Part shown: piece by piece, positions 25,662 to 34,299 of the stretch
Layout: the number at the start of each line of letters is the position of its first letter
Numbering within the stretch: the first letter of the stretch is position 1
Source of the DNA: an uncultured Oscillospiraceae bacterium
Lineage (GTDB): Bacteria; Bacillota; Clostridia; Oscillospirales; Oscillospiraceae
DNA length: 48,565 nt
NCBI GenBank assembly: GCA_910579485.1
Contig: CAJTVO010000006.1
Location: 1 to 48,565, forward strand
Reading direction: 5' to 3'
The notes under the pieces: model-generated
Told to the model about the DNA's origin: nothing
What the model saw: only the letters and a program-made list of their open reading frames with translations
Database searches by the model: none
Program-made: the position numbers and the translations under genes

Positions 25662-27137
25662 ATGGGCAAGACAAGAAATATGATCGCCTTCGACCTGGGG
25701 GCCAGCAACGGCCGGGCGATCCTGGGACGGTTTGACGGTGAGAAGCTGGTCATGACCGAGCTGCACCGGTTTGAGAACAACTACGTAGAGATGAACGGGG
25801 TCTTCTATTGGGACACGCCCTATCTCTACAGCCAGCTGAAGCAGGGGCTCCTGGCCTTCCGGAAGGGGGGCTATGGGGAGCTGGACTCCTTCGGCATCGA
25901 CACATGGGGCGTGGATTACGGCCTGCTGGATAAAAACGGTCACCTAGCGGGGGTCCCCCGGTCCTACCGGCTGGGCGTGCAGGCGGACATCGACGCGGTA
26001 ACGGAGAAAATTCCCGCCGCGACCCTCTACGGGCGCAGCGGCATCGATACGGGGCTGACCTTCAACACCCTCTATCAGCTCTACCGGCGGAAGCGGGAGG
26101 GGGACGCGGCCCTGGAGGCCGCGGACAAGCTGCTTTTGACGCCGGACCTGCTGGGCTACTTCCTCACCGGCGAGGCCGGGACGGAGTACACCATCGCCAC
26201 CACCACCCAGCTCTACGACCCCACCGCCCGGGATTGGGACTGGAAGACCATCGGTGAGCTGGGCCTGCCCCGGCACATCTTCACGCCCATCCAGCCCAGC
26301 GGCACCATCCGGGGCCGCCTGCGGCCCGAGCTGTGCGAGGAGCTGGGGATCAACGCCGCGGCCTTCGTGGCGGTGGGCAGCCACGACACGGCCTCCTCCG
26401 TGGCGGCCATCCCCGGGCGGGGGAGCTTCGCCTTCTGCTCCTCCGGGACCTTCTCCCTGGTGGGCGTGGAGACGGACCGGCCCTATCTGGGCGAGCAGGC
26501 GGCCGCGGAGGGGTTCTCCAACGAGGGCACCGTCCAGGGCGGCTTCCGTCCCCTGAAGAACATCATCGGCCTGTGGATCGTCCAGGAGTGCCGCCGGGAC
26601 TGGCAGAAGGCGGGACGGCACCTGAGCTGGGACGAGATCGTCGTCGAGGCCGGGAAGGCCCCGCCCCTGCGGTCCATCATCGACACCGACAGCCCGGAGT
26701 TCTACGCCGGCGGCGGCATGGCGGGGAAGATCCAGGATTTCTGCCGCCGCACCGGACAGCCCGTGCCGGAGACGGTGGGCGAGATCGCCCGGTGCGCCTA
26801 CGAGTCCCTGGCCCTGAAGTACCGCGTGGCGGTGGAGGGCTTGGAGAAGGTCAAGGGCGGCAGGATCGACACCATGAACATCGTGGGCGGCGGCATCAAC
26901 AACCGCCTCCTCAACCAGATGGCCGCCGACGCCATCGGCCGCCCGGTGATCACCGGCCCCGTGGAGGGTGCGGCCATGGGGAACCTGCTGACCCAGGCCA
27001 TGGCCCTGGGGGAGATCGGCGGCATGGACGCGCTGCGCGAGGCGGTCCGCGCCTCGGTGGAGGTGGAGACCTGGGAGCCCCGGCACACCCCGGAGTGGGA
27101 GCGGGCCTATGAGAAGCTTCGTACATTTATTAAATAA
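25662..27137 (+). CDS. FGGY kinase, rhamnulokinase-like
   Basis: 491 residues. The N-terminal phosphate loop is AFDLGASNGRAILG. FGIDTWGVDYGLLD matches the RhaB substrate region, GSHDTASSVAAIPGRG and CSSGTFSLVG are the C-terminal ATP-site motifs, and NIVGGGINNRLLNQM is the adenosine motif. The family phosphorylates ketoses, and RhaB acts at C1 of L-rhamnulose (and other 6-deoxy or C1-hydroxy ketoses). Together with fucI it would make a ketose 1-phosphate. ATG with GGGAGG upstream. Exact substrate (L-fuculose, D-ribulose, L-rhamnulose, L-tagatose) is undetermined. Confidence 0.85.
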   Translation: MGKTRNMIAFDLGASNGRAILGRFDGEKLVMTELHRFENNYVEMNGVFYWDTPYLYSQLKQGLLAFRKGGYGELDSFGIDTWGVDYGLLDKNGHLAGVPRSYRLGVQADIDAVTEKIPAATLYGRSGIDTGLTFNTLYQLYRRKREGDAALEAADKLLLTPDLLGYFLTGEAGTEYTIATTTQLYDPTARDWDWKTIGELGLPRHIFTPIQPSGTIRGRLRPELCEELGINAAAFVAVGSHDTASSVAAIPGRGSFAFCSSGTFSLVGVETDRPYLGEQAAAEGFSNEGTVQGGFRPLKNIIGLWIVQECRRDWQKAGRHLSWDEIVVEAGKAPPLRSIIDTDSPEFYAGGGMAGKIQDFCRRTGQPVPETVGEIARCAYESLALKYRVAVEGLEKVKGGRIDTMNIVGGGINNRLLNQMAADAIGRPVITGPVEGAAMGNLLTQAMALGEIGGMDALREAVRASVEVETWEPRHTPEWERAYEKLRTFIK

Positions 27138-27152
27138 AAGGAGAGGGTCTCA

Positions 27153-28031
27153 ATGAGCGTAGATATGACAAAATGGCAGGAGATGGCGAAAGAGCGCATC
27201 CACGACCGCCCCGCCGGGACGGGCCGTCTGGCCGGGAAGGTCACCATCGTCACCGGCGCGGCCCAGGGCTTCGGCAAGGGCATCGCCCAGGAGCTGCACC
27301 GGGAGGGGGCGGCGGTGATCATCGCCGACATGAACCTGCCGCTGGCGGAGAGCGTGGCGGCGGAGATGGGCGGCAATACCACCGCCATCGCGGTGAACGT
27401 CTCCGACGAGGAGAGCGTGGCGGACCTGGTGGCCCGGACGGTGGAGAAGTTCGGCGGCCTGGACCTGATGGTGGCCAACGCCGGCGTGGTCCGCTCGGGG
27501 CCGCTGGCCTCCTTTGAGAAGAAGGACTTCGAGTTCGTGACCAGCATCAACTACACCGGCCTGTTCCTGTGCTGCAAGTATGCCGCCATCATCATGGAGG
27601 CCCAGCATGAGGCCGATCCGGAGGCCATGTTCGACATCGTGACCATGTCCTCCAAATCCGGATTGGAGGGGTCCAACAAGAACTTCGCCTACGCGGGCAG
27701 CAAATTCGGCGGCATCGGGCTGGTCCAGAGCTTCGCCCTGGAGCTGTGCGCCAAAAATATCAAGGTCAACGCCATCTGCCCGGGCAACTACCTGGACGGC
27801 CCCCTGTGGAGCGACCCGGAGCGGGGGCTGTTCATCCAGTATCTCCAGGCCGGGAAGGTCCCCGGCGCGAAGACCGTGGAGGACGTGCGGCGGTTCTACG
27901 AGGCCAAGGTGCCCATGAACCGGGGCTGTCTGCCCCTGGACGTGGCCCGGGCGGTGATGTACTGCGTGGAGCAGAAGTACGAGACCGGCCAGGCCATCCC
28001 CGTTACCGGCGGTCAGGTCATGCTGAACTGA
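27153..28031 (+). CDS. Short-chain dehydrogenase, sorbitol-6-phosphate dehydrogenase (SrlD)-like
   Basis: 292 residues. The Rossmann motif is TGAAQGFGKG (about 36-45), NAG at about 110, and the catalytic SSKSG ... Y-A-x-S-K. The segment SKFGGIGLVQSFALEL and the C-terminal VPMNRGC plus TGQAIPVTGGQVML closely resemble SrlD, which oxidises D-glucitol 6-phosphate to D-fructose 6-phosphate with NAD. The N-terminus has a 25-residue extension. It starts 15 bases after the kinase. In this context it should interconvert a ketose phosphate and a polyol phosphate. Confidence 0.82.
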   Translation: MSVDMTKWQEMAKERIHDRPAGTGRLAGKVTIVTGAAQGFGKGIAQELHREGAAVIIADMNLPLAESVAAEMGGNTTAIAVNVSDEESVADLVARTVEKFGGLDLMVANAGVVRSGPLASFEKKDFEFVTSINYTGLFLCCKYAAIIMEAQHEADPEAMFDIVTMSSKSGLEGSNKNFAYAGSKFGGIGLVQSFALELCAKNIKVNAICPGNYLDGPLWSDPERGLFIQYLQAGKVPGAKTVEDVRRFYEAKVPMNRGCLPLDVARAVMYCVEQKYETGQAIPVTGGQVMLN

Positions 28032-28041
28032 GGGCGGGCCG

Positions 28042-29217
28042 ATGATCGACATTGCCATTCTGGACCGCCTGAACGCCCCCGCTGCGGAGGAGCGCCTGGA
28101 AAACCTCCGGGCGCTGCTGCCGGAGGCCGGCTTCCCGCCGGTGGTCCCCCAGTACATCAACAACCACATCCACACCACCTACTCCTTTTCTCCCTACTCC
28201 CCCACGGCGGCGGTATACGCCGCACGGGCCGAGGGCCTGTGCACGGCGGGGATCATCGACCACGACTCCATCGCCGGGGCCCGGGAATTTCTTGCGGCGG
28301 CGGAGATCGTGGGGATGCCCGCCACCATCGGCATGGAGTGCCGGGTGGACATGACGGGCACCCGTCTGGAGGGACGGCGGACCAACAACCCGGACCAGGT
28401 GGGGGTCAGCTACATGACCATCCAGTCCGTGCCCCACGACAGGATCGACCTCCTGGACCGGTTCTTCGCCCCCTTCCGGGAGGCCCGCAACCAGCGAAAC
28501 CGGGCCATGGTGGAGCGGATCAACGCCCTGCTGCCGGAGACCGGCCTGGACTTCGACCGGGACGTGCTCCCTCTGAGCATGGCCGCCGGGGGCGGCGGCG
28601 TGACGGAGCGGCACCTCATGTACGCCCTGGCGAAGAAATTGACCGCTGGATACGGGCGGGGCGAAGGCCTGACCGCCAAGCTGGAGGAGATGGGCCTGGC
28701 TCTCTCCGAAAAGCAGAGGGCGCAGATGCTGGACGGGACGTACCCCTTCTACGAGTACGATCTGCTGGGCATCCTGAAAAGCGCCTTCGTGCCGAAGATA
28801 TACATCGACGCCGACGACGAATGTCCCCGACTGGCCGACGTGGTCCGCCTGTGCCGGGAGGCGGACGCCTGCCTGTGCTACGCCTATCTGGGGGACGTGG
28901 CCGAGAGCGTCACCGGCGACAAGAAGGCCCAGAAGTTCGAGGACGACTATCTGGAGGACGTCTTCCGGTGCCTCCGGGAGGAGGACGTGTGGGCGGTGAC
29001 CTATATGCCCACCCGGAACACCCCCGCCCAGCTGGAGCGCCTGCGGGGACTGTGCGTGGAGCACGGCATGTTCCAGGTCTCCGGCGAGGACATCAACTCC
29101 CCCCGGCAGAGCTTCGTCATCCGGGCCATGGAGGACCCCCAGTTCCAGAATTTGATCGACGCCACCTGGCGGCTCATCGAACACGAAACGACCGGAAGAC
29201 CCATCCGGGACCGATAA
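28042..29217 (+). CDS. PHP-domain metal-dependent hydrolase-like protein
   Basis: 391 residues. PHP motifs are visible: NNHIHTTYSFSPYSP (H-x-H near residue 40), GIIDHDSIAG, and GMECRVDMTG, all metal ligands in the PHP superfamily of phosphoesterases. The C-terminal part (VSGEDINSPRQSF) supplies another likely acidic/His region. The enzyme is probably cytoplasmic and acts on a phosphate ester, but the substrate is unknown. Start ATG lies 11 bases after the SDR stop with a weak GAGGGCGGG upstream. Its fixed place between the two dehydrogenases suggests that it removes or rearranges a phosphorylated intermediate or by-product. Confidence 0.78.
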   Translation: MIDIAILDRLNAPAAEERLENLRALLPEAGFPPVVPQYINNHIHTTYSFSPYSPTAAVYAARAEGLCTAGIIDHDSIAGAREFLAAAEIVGMPATIGMECRVDMTGTRLEGRRTNNPDQVGVSYMTIQSVPHDRIDLLDRFFAPFREARNQRNRAMVERINALLPETGLDFDRDVLPLSMAAGGGGVTERHLMYALAKKLTAGYGRGEGLTAKLEEMGLALSEKQRAQMLDGTYPFYEYDLLGILKSAFVPKIYIDADDECPRLADVVRLCREADACLCYAYLGDVAESVTGDKKAQKFEDDYLEDVFRCLREEDVWAVTYMPTRNTPAQLERLRGLCVEHGMFQVSGEDINSPRQSFVIRAMEDPQFQNLIDATWRLIEHETTGRPIRDR

Positions 29218-29232
29218 AGAAGGAGAAGCGCT

Positions 29233-30492
29233 ATGAACACAAAAGCAGTACGTATCCACGGGAAAATGGACCTGCGGCTGGAGGACGTCGTCCTGCCGGA
29301 GGTGGGTCCTGACGACGTTCAGGTAAAGATTGTTTCCGACAGCGTGTGCATGTCCACCTACAAGGCCGCCGTGGAGGGCGAGGAGCACAAGCGGGTCCCC
29401 GACGACGTGGCGGAGCATCCTACCATCGTAGGCCATGAGTTCTGCGGCGACATCGTCGCCGTGGGCGAGAAGTGGAAGGACAAATATCAGGTGGGCCAGC
29501 GGTTCGCCATCCAGCCCGCCCACTTCTACAAGGGTTCTCTGATGGCTCCCGGATACTCCTACCAGCACTGCGGCGGGTCCTCTCAGTACGCCAACGTTCC
29601 CATCGAGACCCTGCTGATGGACTGCCTGCTGCCCTACAACTCCGACGTGTACTTCTACGGCTCCCTGGCCGAGCCCATGAGCTGCATCGTGGGCACCTAC
29701 CACGCCATGTACCATACCACGGCGGGGTCCTATGTCCACGAGATGGGCATCAAGGAGGGCGGCAAGTTGGCCCTGCTGGCCTCCGTGGGCCCCATGGGCC
29801 TGGGGGCCATCGACTACGCCCTGCACTGCGACCGGAGGCCCTCCCTGCTGGTGGTGACAGATATCGACGACGCGCGGCTCAAGCGTGCGGCGTCCATTTA
29901 CACCGTGGAGGAGGCCAAGCGCCAGGGCATCGAGCTCCACTATGTGAACACCCGCATGGAGAACGCCACGGAATACCTCCGGGAGCTGAGCGGCGGCACG
30001 GGCTACGACGACGTGATCTGCTTCGCCCCGGTGAAGCCGGTGGTGGAGCAGGCGGGGGACATCCTGGGCTACGACGGGTGTCTGAACTTCTTTGCGGGCC
30101 CCACCAACACTCAGTTCAAGGCGGAGTTCAACTTCTACAACGTCCACTACCTCTACACCCATCTGGTGGGCACCTCCGGCGGCAACACCGACGACATGCG
30201 GGAGGCCATTGAGATGATGAACGCCGGGAAGATCGATCCCGCCGCCATGGTCACCCACATCGGCGGACTGAACGCGGTGGTGGATACGGTGCTGAACCTG
30301 CCCCAGATCCCCGGCGGGAAGAAACTGATCTACAACCAGATCGACCTGCCCCTGACGGCCATCGACGACTTTAAGGAGAAGGGCCGGACCGATCCCCTCT
30401 TTGCCCAGCTGGACAAGCTCTGCAAGGCCCACAACGGCCTGTGGAACGGCGAGGCGGAGAAGTATCTCCTGGCCAACGCCAAGGCCATCTAA
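29233..30492 (+). CDS. Zinc-type alcohol dehydrogenase, L-sorbose-1-phosphate reductase (SorE)-like
   Basis: 419 residues of the MDR family. Matches to the SorE pattern are extensive: SVCMSTYKAA, VPDDVAEHPTIVGHEFCGD in two parts, GYSY, YGSLAEPMSC, PMGLGAIDYALH, GCLNFFAGP, GTSGGNTDDMR and the GGKKLIYN end. GHEFCGD includes the Glu typical of the zinc site. SorE reduces L-sorbose 1-phosphate to D-glucitol 6-phosphate. Finding it with an SrlD-like SDR reproduces the sorbose pathway logic, although no sorbose PTS is present. ATG with AAGGAG upstream, 15 bases after the PHP gene. Confidence 0.85.
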   Translation: MNTKAVRIHGKMDLRLEDVVLPEVGPDDVQVKIVSDSVCMSTYKAAVEGEEHKRVPDDVAEHPTIVGHEFCGDIVAVGEKWKDKYQVGQRFAIQPAHFYKGSLMAPGYSYQHCGGSSQYANVPIETLLMDCLLPYNSDVYFYGSLAEPMSCIVGTYHAMYHTTAGSYVHEMGIKEGGKLALLASVGPMGLGAIDYALHCDRRPSLLVVTDIDDARLKRAASIYTVEEAKRQGIELHYVNTRMENATEYLRELSGGTGYDDVICFAPVKPVVEQAGDILGYDGCLNFFAGPTNTQFKAEFNFYNVHYLYTHLVGTSGGNTDDMREAIEMMNAGKIDPAAMVTHIGGLNAVVDTVLNLPQIPGGKKLIYNQIDLPLTAIDDFKEKGRTDPLFAQLDKLCKAHNGLWNGEAEKYLLANAKAI

Positions 30493-30522
30493 GAAAAGCC
30501 GGACCGGGAAAGGAGGAAGCAT

Positions 30523-32100
30523 ATGAAGACCGATCTGGAGGCGGCCGTACTGGGGCTGGAGCTGGGCTCCACCCGGATCAAAGCCGTCCTGATCGATGGG
30601 GACCACCGGCCCATCGCCTCCGGGGACTACGCCTGGGAGAACGTGCTGGAGGACGGGGTGTGGACCTACCACTTGGAGGACGTATTGAAGGGCCTGCGGG
30701 GCTGTTACCGGAGCCTGGCAGAGGACGTGAAGCGCAAATTCGGCGAGAAGCTTCGAAAGGTGGCCGCCATCGGCATCTCCGGCATGATGCACGGCTATCT
30801 GGTCTTCGGGCGGGACGGGGCGCAGCTGGTCCCCTTCCGCACCTGGCGCAACACCATCACCGGACAGGCCGCCGCCGCGCTGACGGAGGAATTCCGCTTC
30901 AACATCCCCCAGCGCTGGTCCGCGGCCCATCTGTACCAGGCGATCCTGAACGATGAGCCCCATGTGAAGGACATCGCCCTGCTGACCACCCTCAGCGGAT
31001 ACATCCACCTGCGGCTGACGGGGCGGAGTGTTGTGGGCGTGGGGGAGGCCTCCGGGATGTTCCCCTATGACAGGAAGTCCGGGGATTTCGACGCGGCCAT
31101 GGTGGAGAAGTTCGACCGCCTGACGGCGGACCGGGGATATCCCTGGAAGCTGCGGGAGATCCTTCCTCAGGTACTGCCCGCCGGCGCGGAGGCCGGGGTC
31201 CTGACGGCGGAGGGCGCGGCCCTGCTGGACGAGACCGGCGCCCTGGAGCCGGGCATCCCCCTGTGCCCCCCGGAGGGGGACGCGGGAACGGGCATGGTGG
31301 CCACCGGCGCCGTGCTGCCCCGGACGGGCAGCGTGTCGGCGGGGACCTCCGCCTTTGCGCTGCTGGTGCTGGAGCGGGAGCTGAAGGGCTGCTACCCGGA
31401 GATCGACGTGGTGGCGACGCCCTCCGGCAGTCCGGTGGCCATGGCCCACACCAACACCTGCACGTCCGACGTGGACGCATGGGTGCGCCTGTTCGCCCAG
31501 TTCTATGAGGCCATGGGGCAGAAGGCGGATCTGGGGGCGCTGTTCCCCCTGCTGTACCGCAAGGCCCTGGAGGGCGCGGCGGACTGCGGCGGGCTGGTGG
31601 CCTTCAACTACTACTCCGGGGAGCCCATCACCAAGACGGAGACCGGTCGGCCCATGCTGGTCCGCCTGCCGGACAGCGAGTTCAGCCTGGCGAACCTGAT
31701 GCGGGCCCATCTCTACAGCGCCGTCGCCACCCTGAAGCTGGGCATCGACCTGCTGGTGGAGCAGGAGCACGTGGAGACGGACCGTCTGCTGGGCCACGGC
31801 GGCTTCTTCAAGACCGAGGGCGTGGGACAGCAGATCCTCGCCGACGCGCTGGAGGTCCCGGTCTCCACCATGGCCACCGCCGGGGAGGGCGGTCCCTGGG
31901 GGATGGCGCTGCTGGCCGCCTATATGTGCCGGAAGGCTCCGGGGGAGTCCATGGAGGACTATCTGATGGAGCGGGTCTTCGCCGGGGCGGACGTCAAGTC
32001 CGTCCAGCCGGACAGGGCTGGCGGAGAGGGCTTCCGGCGGTTTTTGAGCCGGTACGCCGCCGCCCTCCCGGCGGAACGGGCCGCGGCGGAGATACGGTGA
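30523..32100 (+). CDS. FGGY-family carbohydrate kinase, specificity unassigned
   Basis: 525 residues. The N-terminal phosphate loop is GLELGSTRIKAVLID, the substrate region GISGMMHGYLVFG and TWRNTITG, and the C-terminal ATP-site motif VSAGTSAFALLV; LLGHGGFFKTEGVGQQILADAL is the adenosine motif. It is closer to AraB/xylulokinase-type members than to RhaB, and I cannot name its sugar. AAAGGAGG precedes the ATG. As the last gene of the plus arm and a second kinase besides the RhaB-like one, it suggests two different ketoses or two phosphorylation steps. Confidence 0.82.
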   Translation: MKTDLEAAVLGLELGSTRIKAVLIDGDHRPIASGDYAWENVLEDGVWTYHLEDVLKGLRGCYRSLAEDVKRKFGEKLRKVAAIGISGMMHGYLVFGRDGAQLVPFRTWRNTITGQAAAALTEEFRFNIPQRWSAAHLYQAILNDEPHVKDIALLTTLSGYIHLRLTGRSVVGVGEASGMFPYDRKSGDFDAAMVEKFDRLTADRGYPWKLREILPQVLPAGAEAGVLTAEGAALLDETGALEPGIPLCPPEGDAGTGMVATGAVLPRTGSVSAGTSAFALLVLERELKGCYPEIDVVATPSGSPVAMAHTNTCTSDVDAWVRLFAQFYEAMGQKADLGALFPLLYRKALEGAADCGGLVAFNYYSGEPITKTETGRPMLVRLPDSEFSLANLMRAHLYSAVATLKLGIDLLVEQEHVETDRLLGHGGFFKTEGVGQQILADALEVPVSTMATAGEGGPWGMALLAAYMCRKAPGESMEDYLMERVFAGADVKSVQPDRAGGEGFRRFLSRYAAALPAERAAAEIR

Positions 32101-32125
32101 TCGGAAGGTCGTTGTGTGCAAAAAG

Positions 32126-32156
32126 GCGGCGGGATGAGATCATCCCGCCGCTCTTT
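32126..32156. terminator. Bidirectional terminator between convergent units
   Basis: GCGGCGGGATGA and TCATCCCGCCGC are fully complementary, followed by TCTTTT on the plus strand and by GCCTTTTTG on the minus strand. It closes the sugar operon and the convergent kinase gene. Confidence 0.85.
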
Positions 32157-32161
32157 TGCGA

Positions 32162-33259
32162 TCAGCGATATTTTGCCACGATGCGCCGCAGCTCGTCCCA
32201 GTGGGCCTCCATGTCGCTCACCAGCTTGCACTGGGTGCGGCAGCGGTCCAGGTTCTGGCCCTCCCGGTCGATGTGGAAGTATACGTCTCCCTCCAGATGG
32301 TCGGTGAGGAAGCGCATCCCGCACTCCAGGGTCATCAGCTTGGCGCCCCAGGGGAGGTAGGCGACCTCCTCCTCCGTCAGCGTGCCGTCCGCTCCCTCCA
32401 GGAAGGCCTGGGTATACAGCTCGAAGAGGTGCAGGTCCAGGGCGACCTTGCTCAGGTCACGCTCGTCCTCGGCGCAGTGGTTGGCCCCGAAGCGGATGGA
32501 GTCGCCGAAGTCGTTGATGGACAGGCCCGGCATGACGGTGTCTAGGTCCACGACGCACACGCCCTCGCCGGTCTCCTCGTCCATGAGGACGTTGTTGAGC
32601 TTGGTGTCGTTGTGGGTGACCCGCAGGGGGAGCCTGCCCTCCCGGAGGGCCTGGAGGGCCACGGAGCAGTCCGCCTCCCGCGCCAGCATGAAGTCGATCT
32701 CCGGCCGGCACCCGGCCGCGCGGCCCAGGGGGTCCGCGGCGGCGGCGGCCTTCAGCTTCGCCAGACGGTCCTCGGTGTCGTGGAAGCGGGGGATGGTCTC
32801 ATACAGCGTGTGGGCCGGATAGCCCTGGAGGAGCCGCTGGAACCGCCCGAAGGCCCGCCCGGAGGCGGCGAACAGCTCCGGCGTCTCCGCCGTCTCATAG
32901 CAGACGGTGCCTTCCACGAAGGGGTAGGTGCGCCACGCGCCGCCGTCCGGATCGGCGTAGAAGCGCTCCCCCGTCCGGGTCCGGAGGAAGTGGAGGGTGC
33001 CCCGCCGGGCGTCGCCGCCGGTCCGCTCCAGCTCCCGGGCGAGGTATTCGGTGATGCCCGCCACGTTCTCCATCAGCTGGCCGGGCTGCTTGAAGGCCAC
33101 GGGGCTGATCCGCTGGAAAACGAACCGGCGGCCCGTCTGGGTCTCCACCAGGTAAGTATCGTTGATATGTCCTGATCCGAACCGCCGCGCTCCCGCCGGG
33201 GGAGCGCCGAGATCAAAGGCGGCAAGGGCGTCGTGCAAGTAGGTGTCCGCGTTCGGCAT
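32162..33259 (-). CDS. N-acetylhexosamine 1-kinase (NahK)-like phosphotransferase
   Basis: About 365 residues of the aminoglycoside-phosphotransferase fold. Motifs are FGSGHINDTYLV (nucleotide loop), THNDTKLNNVLMD (catalytic Asp and Asn, about 218 and 223), and VVDLDTVMPG (metal-binding Asp, about 238). The GHINDTY start and DLDTVMPG are typical of NahK, which phosphorylates GlcNAc/GalNAc at C1 in the galacto-N-biose pathway. The accompanying phosphorylase and GalT/GalE-like genes are absent here. I prefer the ATG at 33259 (GGGAG upstream); another ATG lies 15 bases earlier. A consensus promoter precedes it. Confidence 0.8.
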   Translation of the reverse strand: MPNADTYLHDALAAFDLGAPPAGARRFGSGHINDTYLVETQTGRRFVFQRISPVAFKQPGQLMENVAGITEYLARELERTGGDARRGTLHFLRTRTGERFYADPDGGAWRTYPFVEGTVCYETAETPELFAASGRAFGRFQRLLQGYPAHTLYETIPRFHDTEDRLAKLKAAAAADPLGRAAGCRPEIDFMLAREADCSVALQALREGRLPLRVTHNDTKLNNVLMDEETGEGVCVVDLDTVMPGLSINDFGDSIRFGANHCAEDERDLSKVALDLHLFELYTQAFLEGADGTLTEEEVAYLPWGAKLMTLECGMRFLTDHLEGDVYFHIDREGQNLDRCRTQCKLVSDMEAHWDELRRIVAKYR

Positions 33260-33313
33260 GGTCGTGTCTCCCATAGTTCAGTCAAGATGGATGGGCGTCT
33301 TGCGCCGTATTCC

Positions 33314-33342
33314 ATTATAAGGGGCTTTTCCGGTTTTTGCAA
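33314..33342 (-). promoter_or_regulatory. Promoter of the NahK-like gene
   Basis: Minus-strand TTGCAA, 17 bases, TATAAT, about 55 bases before the start codon. Confidence 0.8.
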
Positions 33343-33355
33343 CTTTTAAATTGCT

Positions 33356-33397
33356 CCCGGCCCGGAGGCGGATGCCTCCGGGCCGGGTTTTATATTT
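33356..33397. terminator. Strong stem-loop after the vanY-like gene
   Basis: A 14-bp stem with arms CCCGGCCCGGAGGC/GCCTCCGGGCCGGG and a GGAT loop. The T-rich tract (TTTTATATTTT) lies on the plus strand, yet the gene ending next to it is on the minus strand, where only GAGCAATTT follows. It is probably still the end of the vanY transcript. Confidence 0.65.
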
Positions 33398-33409
33398 TAC
33401 GGCAGACGG

Positions 33410-34207
33410 TCACGCCTCCTGGGTCAGATACTCCTCCAGACAGAGGCCCAGTTCATGGATCTCCGCCGCCGCTTCCTTCCCTACGTAACGGTAGTGCCAG
33501 GGCTCGTAGATGATGCCGGTGATCTCGCTCTTGCCCTCGGGGTAGCGGAGGATAAAGCCGTATTCCCAGCTGTGCTCCATGAGCCACTGCTGGGCGGGGG
33601 TGTCCGCCTGGGAGTTGTCCAGGACCTGGCTGTGCTTGTCCACGATGTCCACCGCCAGGCCCAGCTGATGCTCGCTGGTGCCGGGGATGGCTACGGACTT
33701 GGCGGCCTCCACCTTGGCTTCCTCCAGGGACCAGCCTTGGGCCGCGAGGCGGTCCACCTTGTTCTGATAGAGCTGCTCCTGCTTCTCCTGGGTGCGGTAG
33801 GAGGAGCAGATCGTGGGGGACAGTCCCGCCGCCCGGCAGCCGTCCATCATGGCCTGGAGGTCCGGATAGCACCGCTCGTCCACGCTCTGGCCGTTGGCCA
33901 GCTGGGTGCGGGTGCAGGTGAAGTCCTCCGGCAGAGGGTTCCAGGGGTTTACCAGGAGCAGCATCCAGTCCTCCGTCCCATCGGGGATGGAGGGTTCCGT
34001 GCCCTGGCCCGCCGGGAGCTGGCCGGAGGTCCTGGACAGGGTGCGGACCAGGGAGGTTCGGCCGCCGGGCTCCTCCGGACGCTCCTCGGGAAAGGTAAAG
34101 GCCATTACGAAAGCGGCGGCAGCCAGCACGAAAGCATACAGGGGAAGCCTGCTCTTCCGGCGGGCGCACCGTTTGCCGGCACGGGCGGAACGTTCTCTTT
34201 GGTACAT
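33410..34207 (-). CDS. VanY-type D-alanyl-D-alanine carboxypeptidase (M15B)
   Basis: 265 residues. A basic N-terminus and one membrane helix (about 21-40) anchor the catalytic domain outside. Zinc ligands are H180 and D187 (SEHQLGLAVDI) and H238; E235 in EPWHYRY is the catalytic base. The SSYRTQEKQ segment is also typical. The family trims the terminal D-Ala from peptidoglycan pentapeptides. It is encoded 92 bases after an unknown secreted protein and a two-component pair on the same strand, and a sequence shared with the two-component promoter lies upstream. A role in envelope-stress or glycopeptide response is inferred. Confidence 0.87.
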   Translation of the reverse strand: MYQRERSARAGKRCARRKSRLPLYAFVLAAAAFVMAFTFPEERPEEPGGRTSLVRTLSRTSGQLPAGQGTEPSIPDGTEDWMLLLVNPWNPLPEDFTCTRTQLANGQSVDERCYPDLQAMMDGCRAAGLSPTICSSYRTQEKQEQLYQNKVDRLAAQGWSLEEAKVEAAKSVAIPGTSEHQLGLAVDIVDKHSQVLDNSQADTPAQQWLMEHSWEYGFILRYPEGKSEITGIIYEPWHYRYVGKEAAAEIHELGLCLEEYLTQEA

Positions 34208-34229
34208 AGAAACACCTTCCTATCAATGA

Positions 34230-34292
34230 GATAATACGATGATACCAGAAGATTTCATAAAAGTATTATCGTTTCAGTATCATTCCGGCATC
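34230..34292 (-). promoter_or_regulatory. Repeat-rich regulatory region upstream of the vanY-like gene
   Basis: It contains GATAATAC and GATGATAC on the plus strand (34230, 34239) and the same octamer type on the minus strand (GATAATAC at 34270, AATGATAC at 34283). It also has TATCATTCCGGCATC (34278-34292), which recurs exactly at 37233-37247 in the promoter of the two-component operon. I propose a response-regulator binding region. Confidence 0.5.
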
Positions 34293-34299
34293 AAAAGTA

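Noticed and set aside
28018..32121. A very long open frame (over 1360 codons) on the minus strand
   Set aside because: It lies antisense to four well-supported plus-strand genes, has repetitive low-complexity composition (His/Gly/Val/Leu-rich) and no domain. It is a codon-bias shadow of high-GC3 genes.
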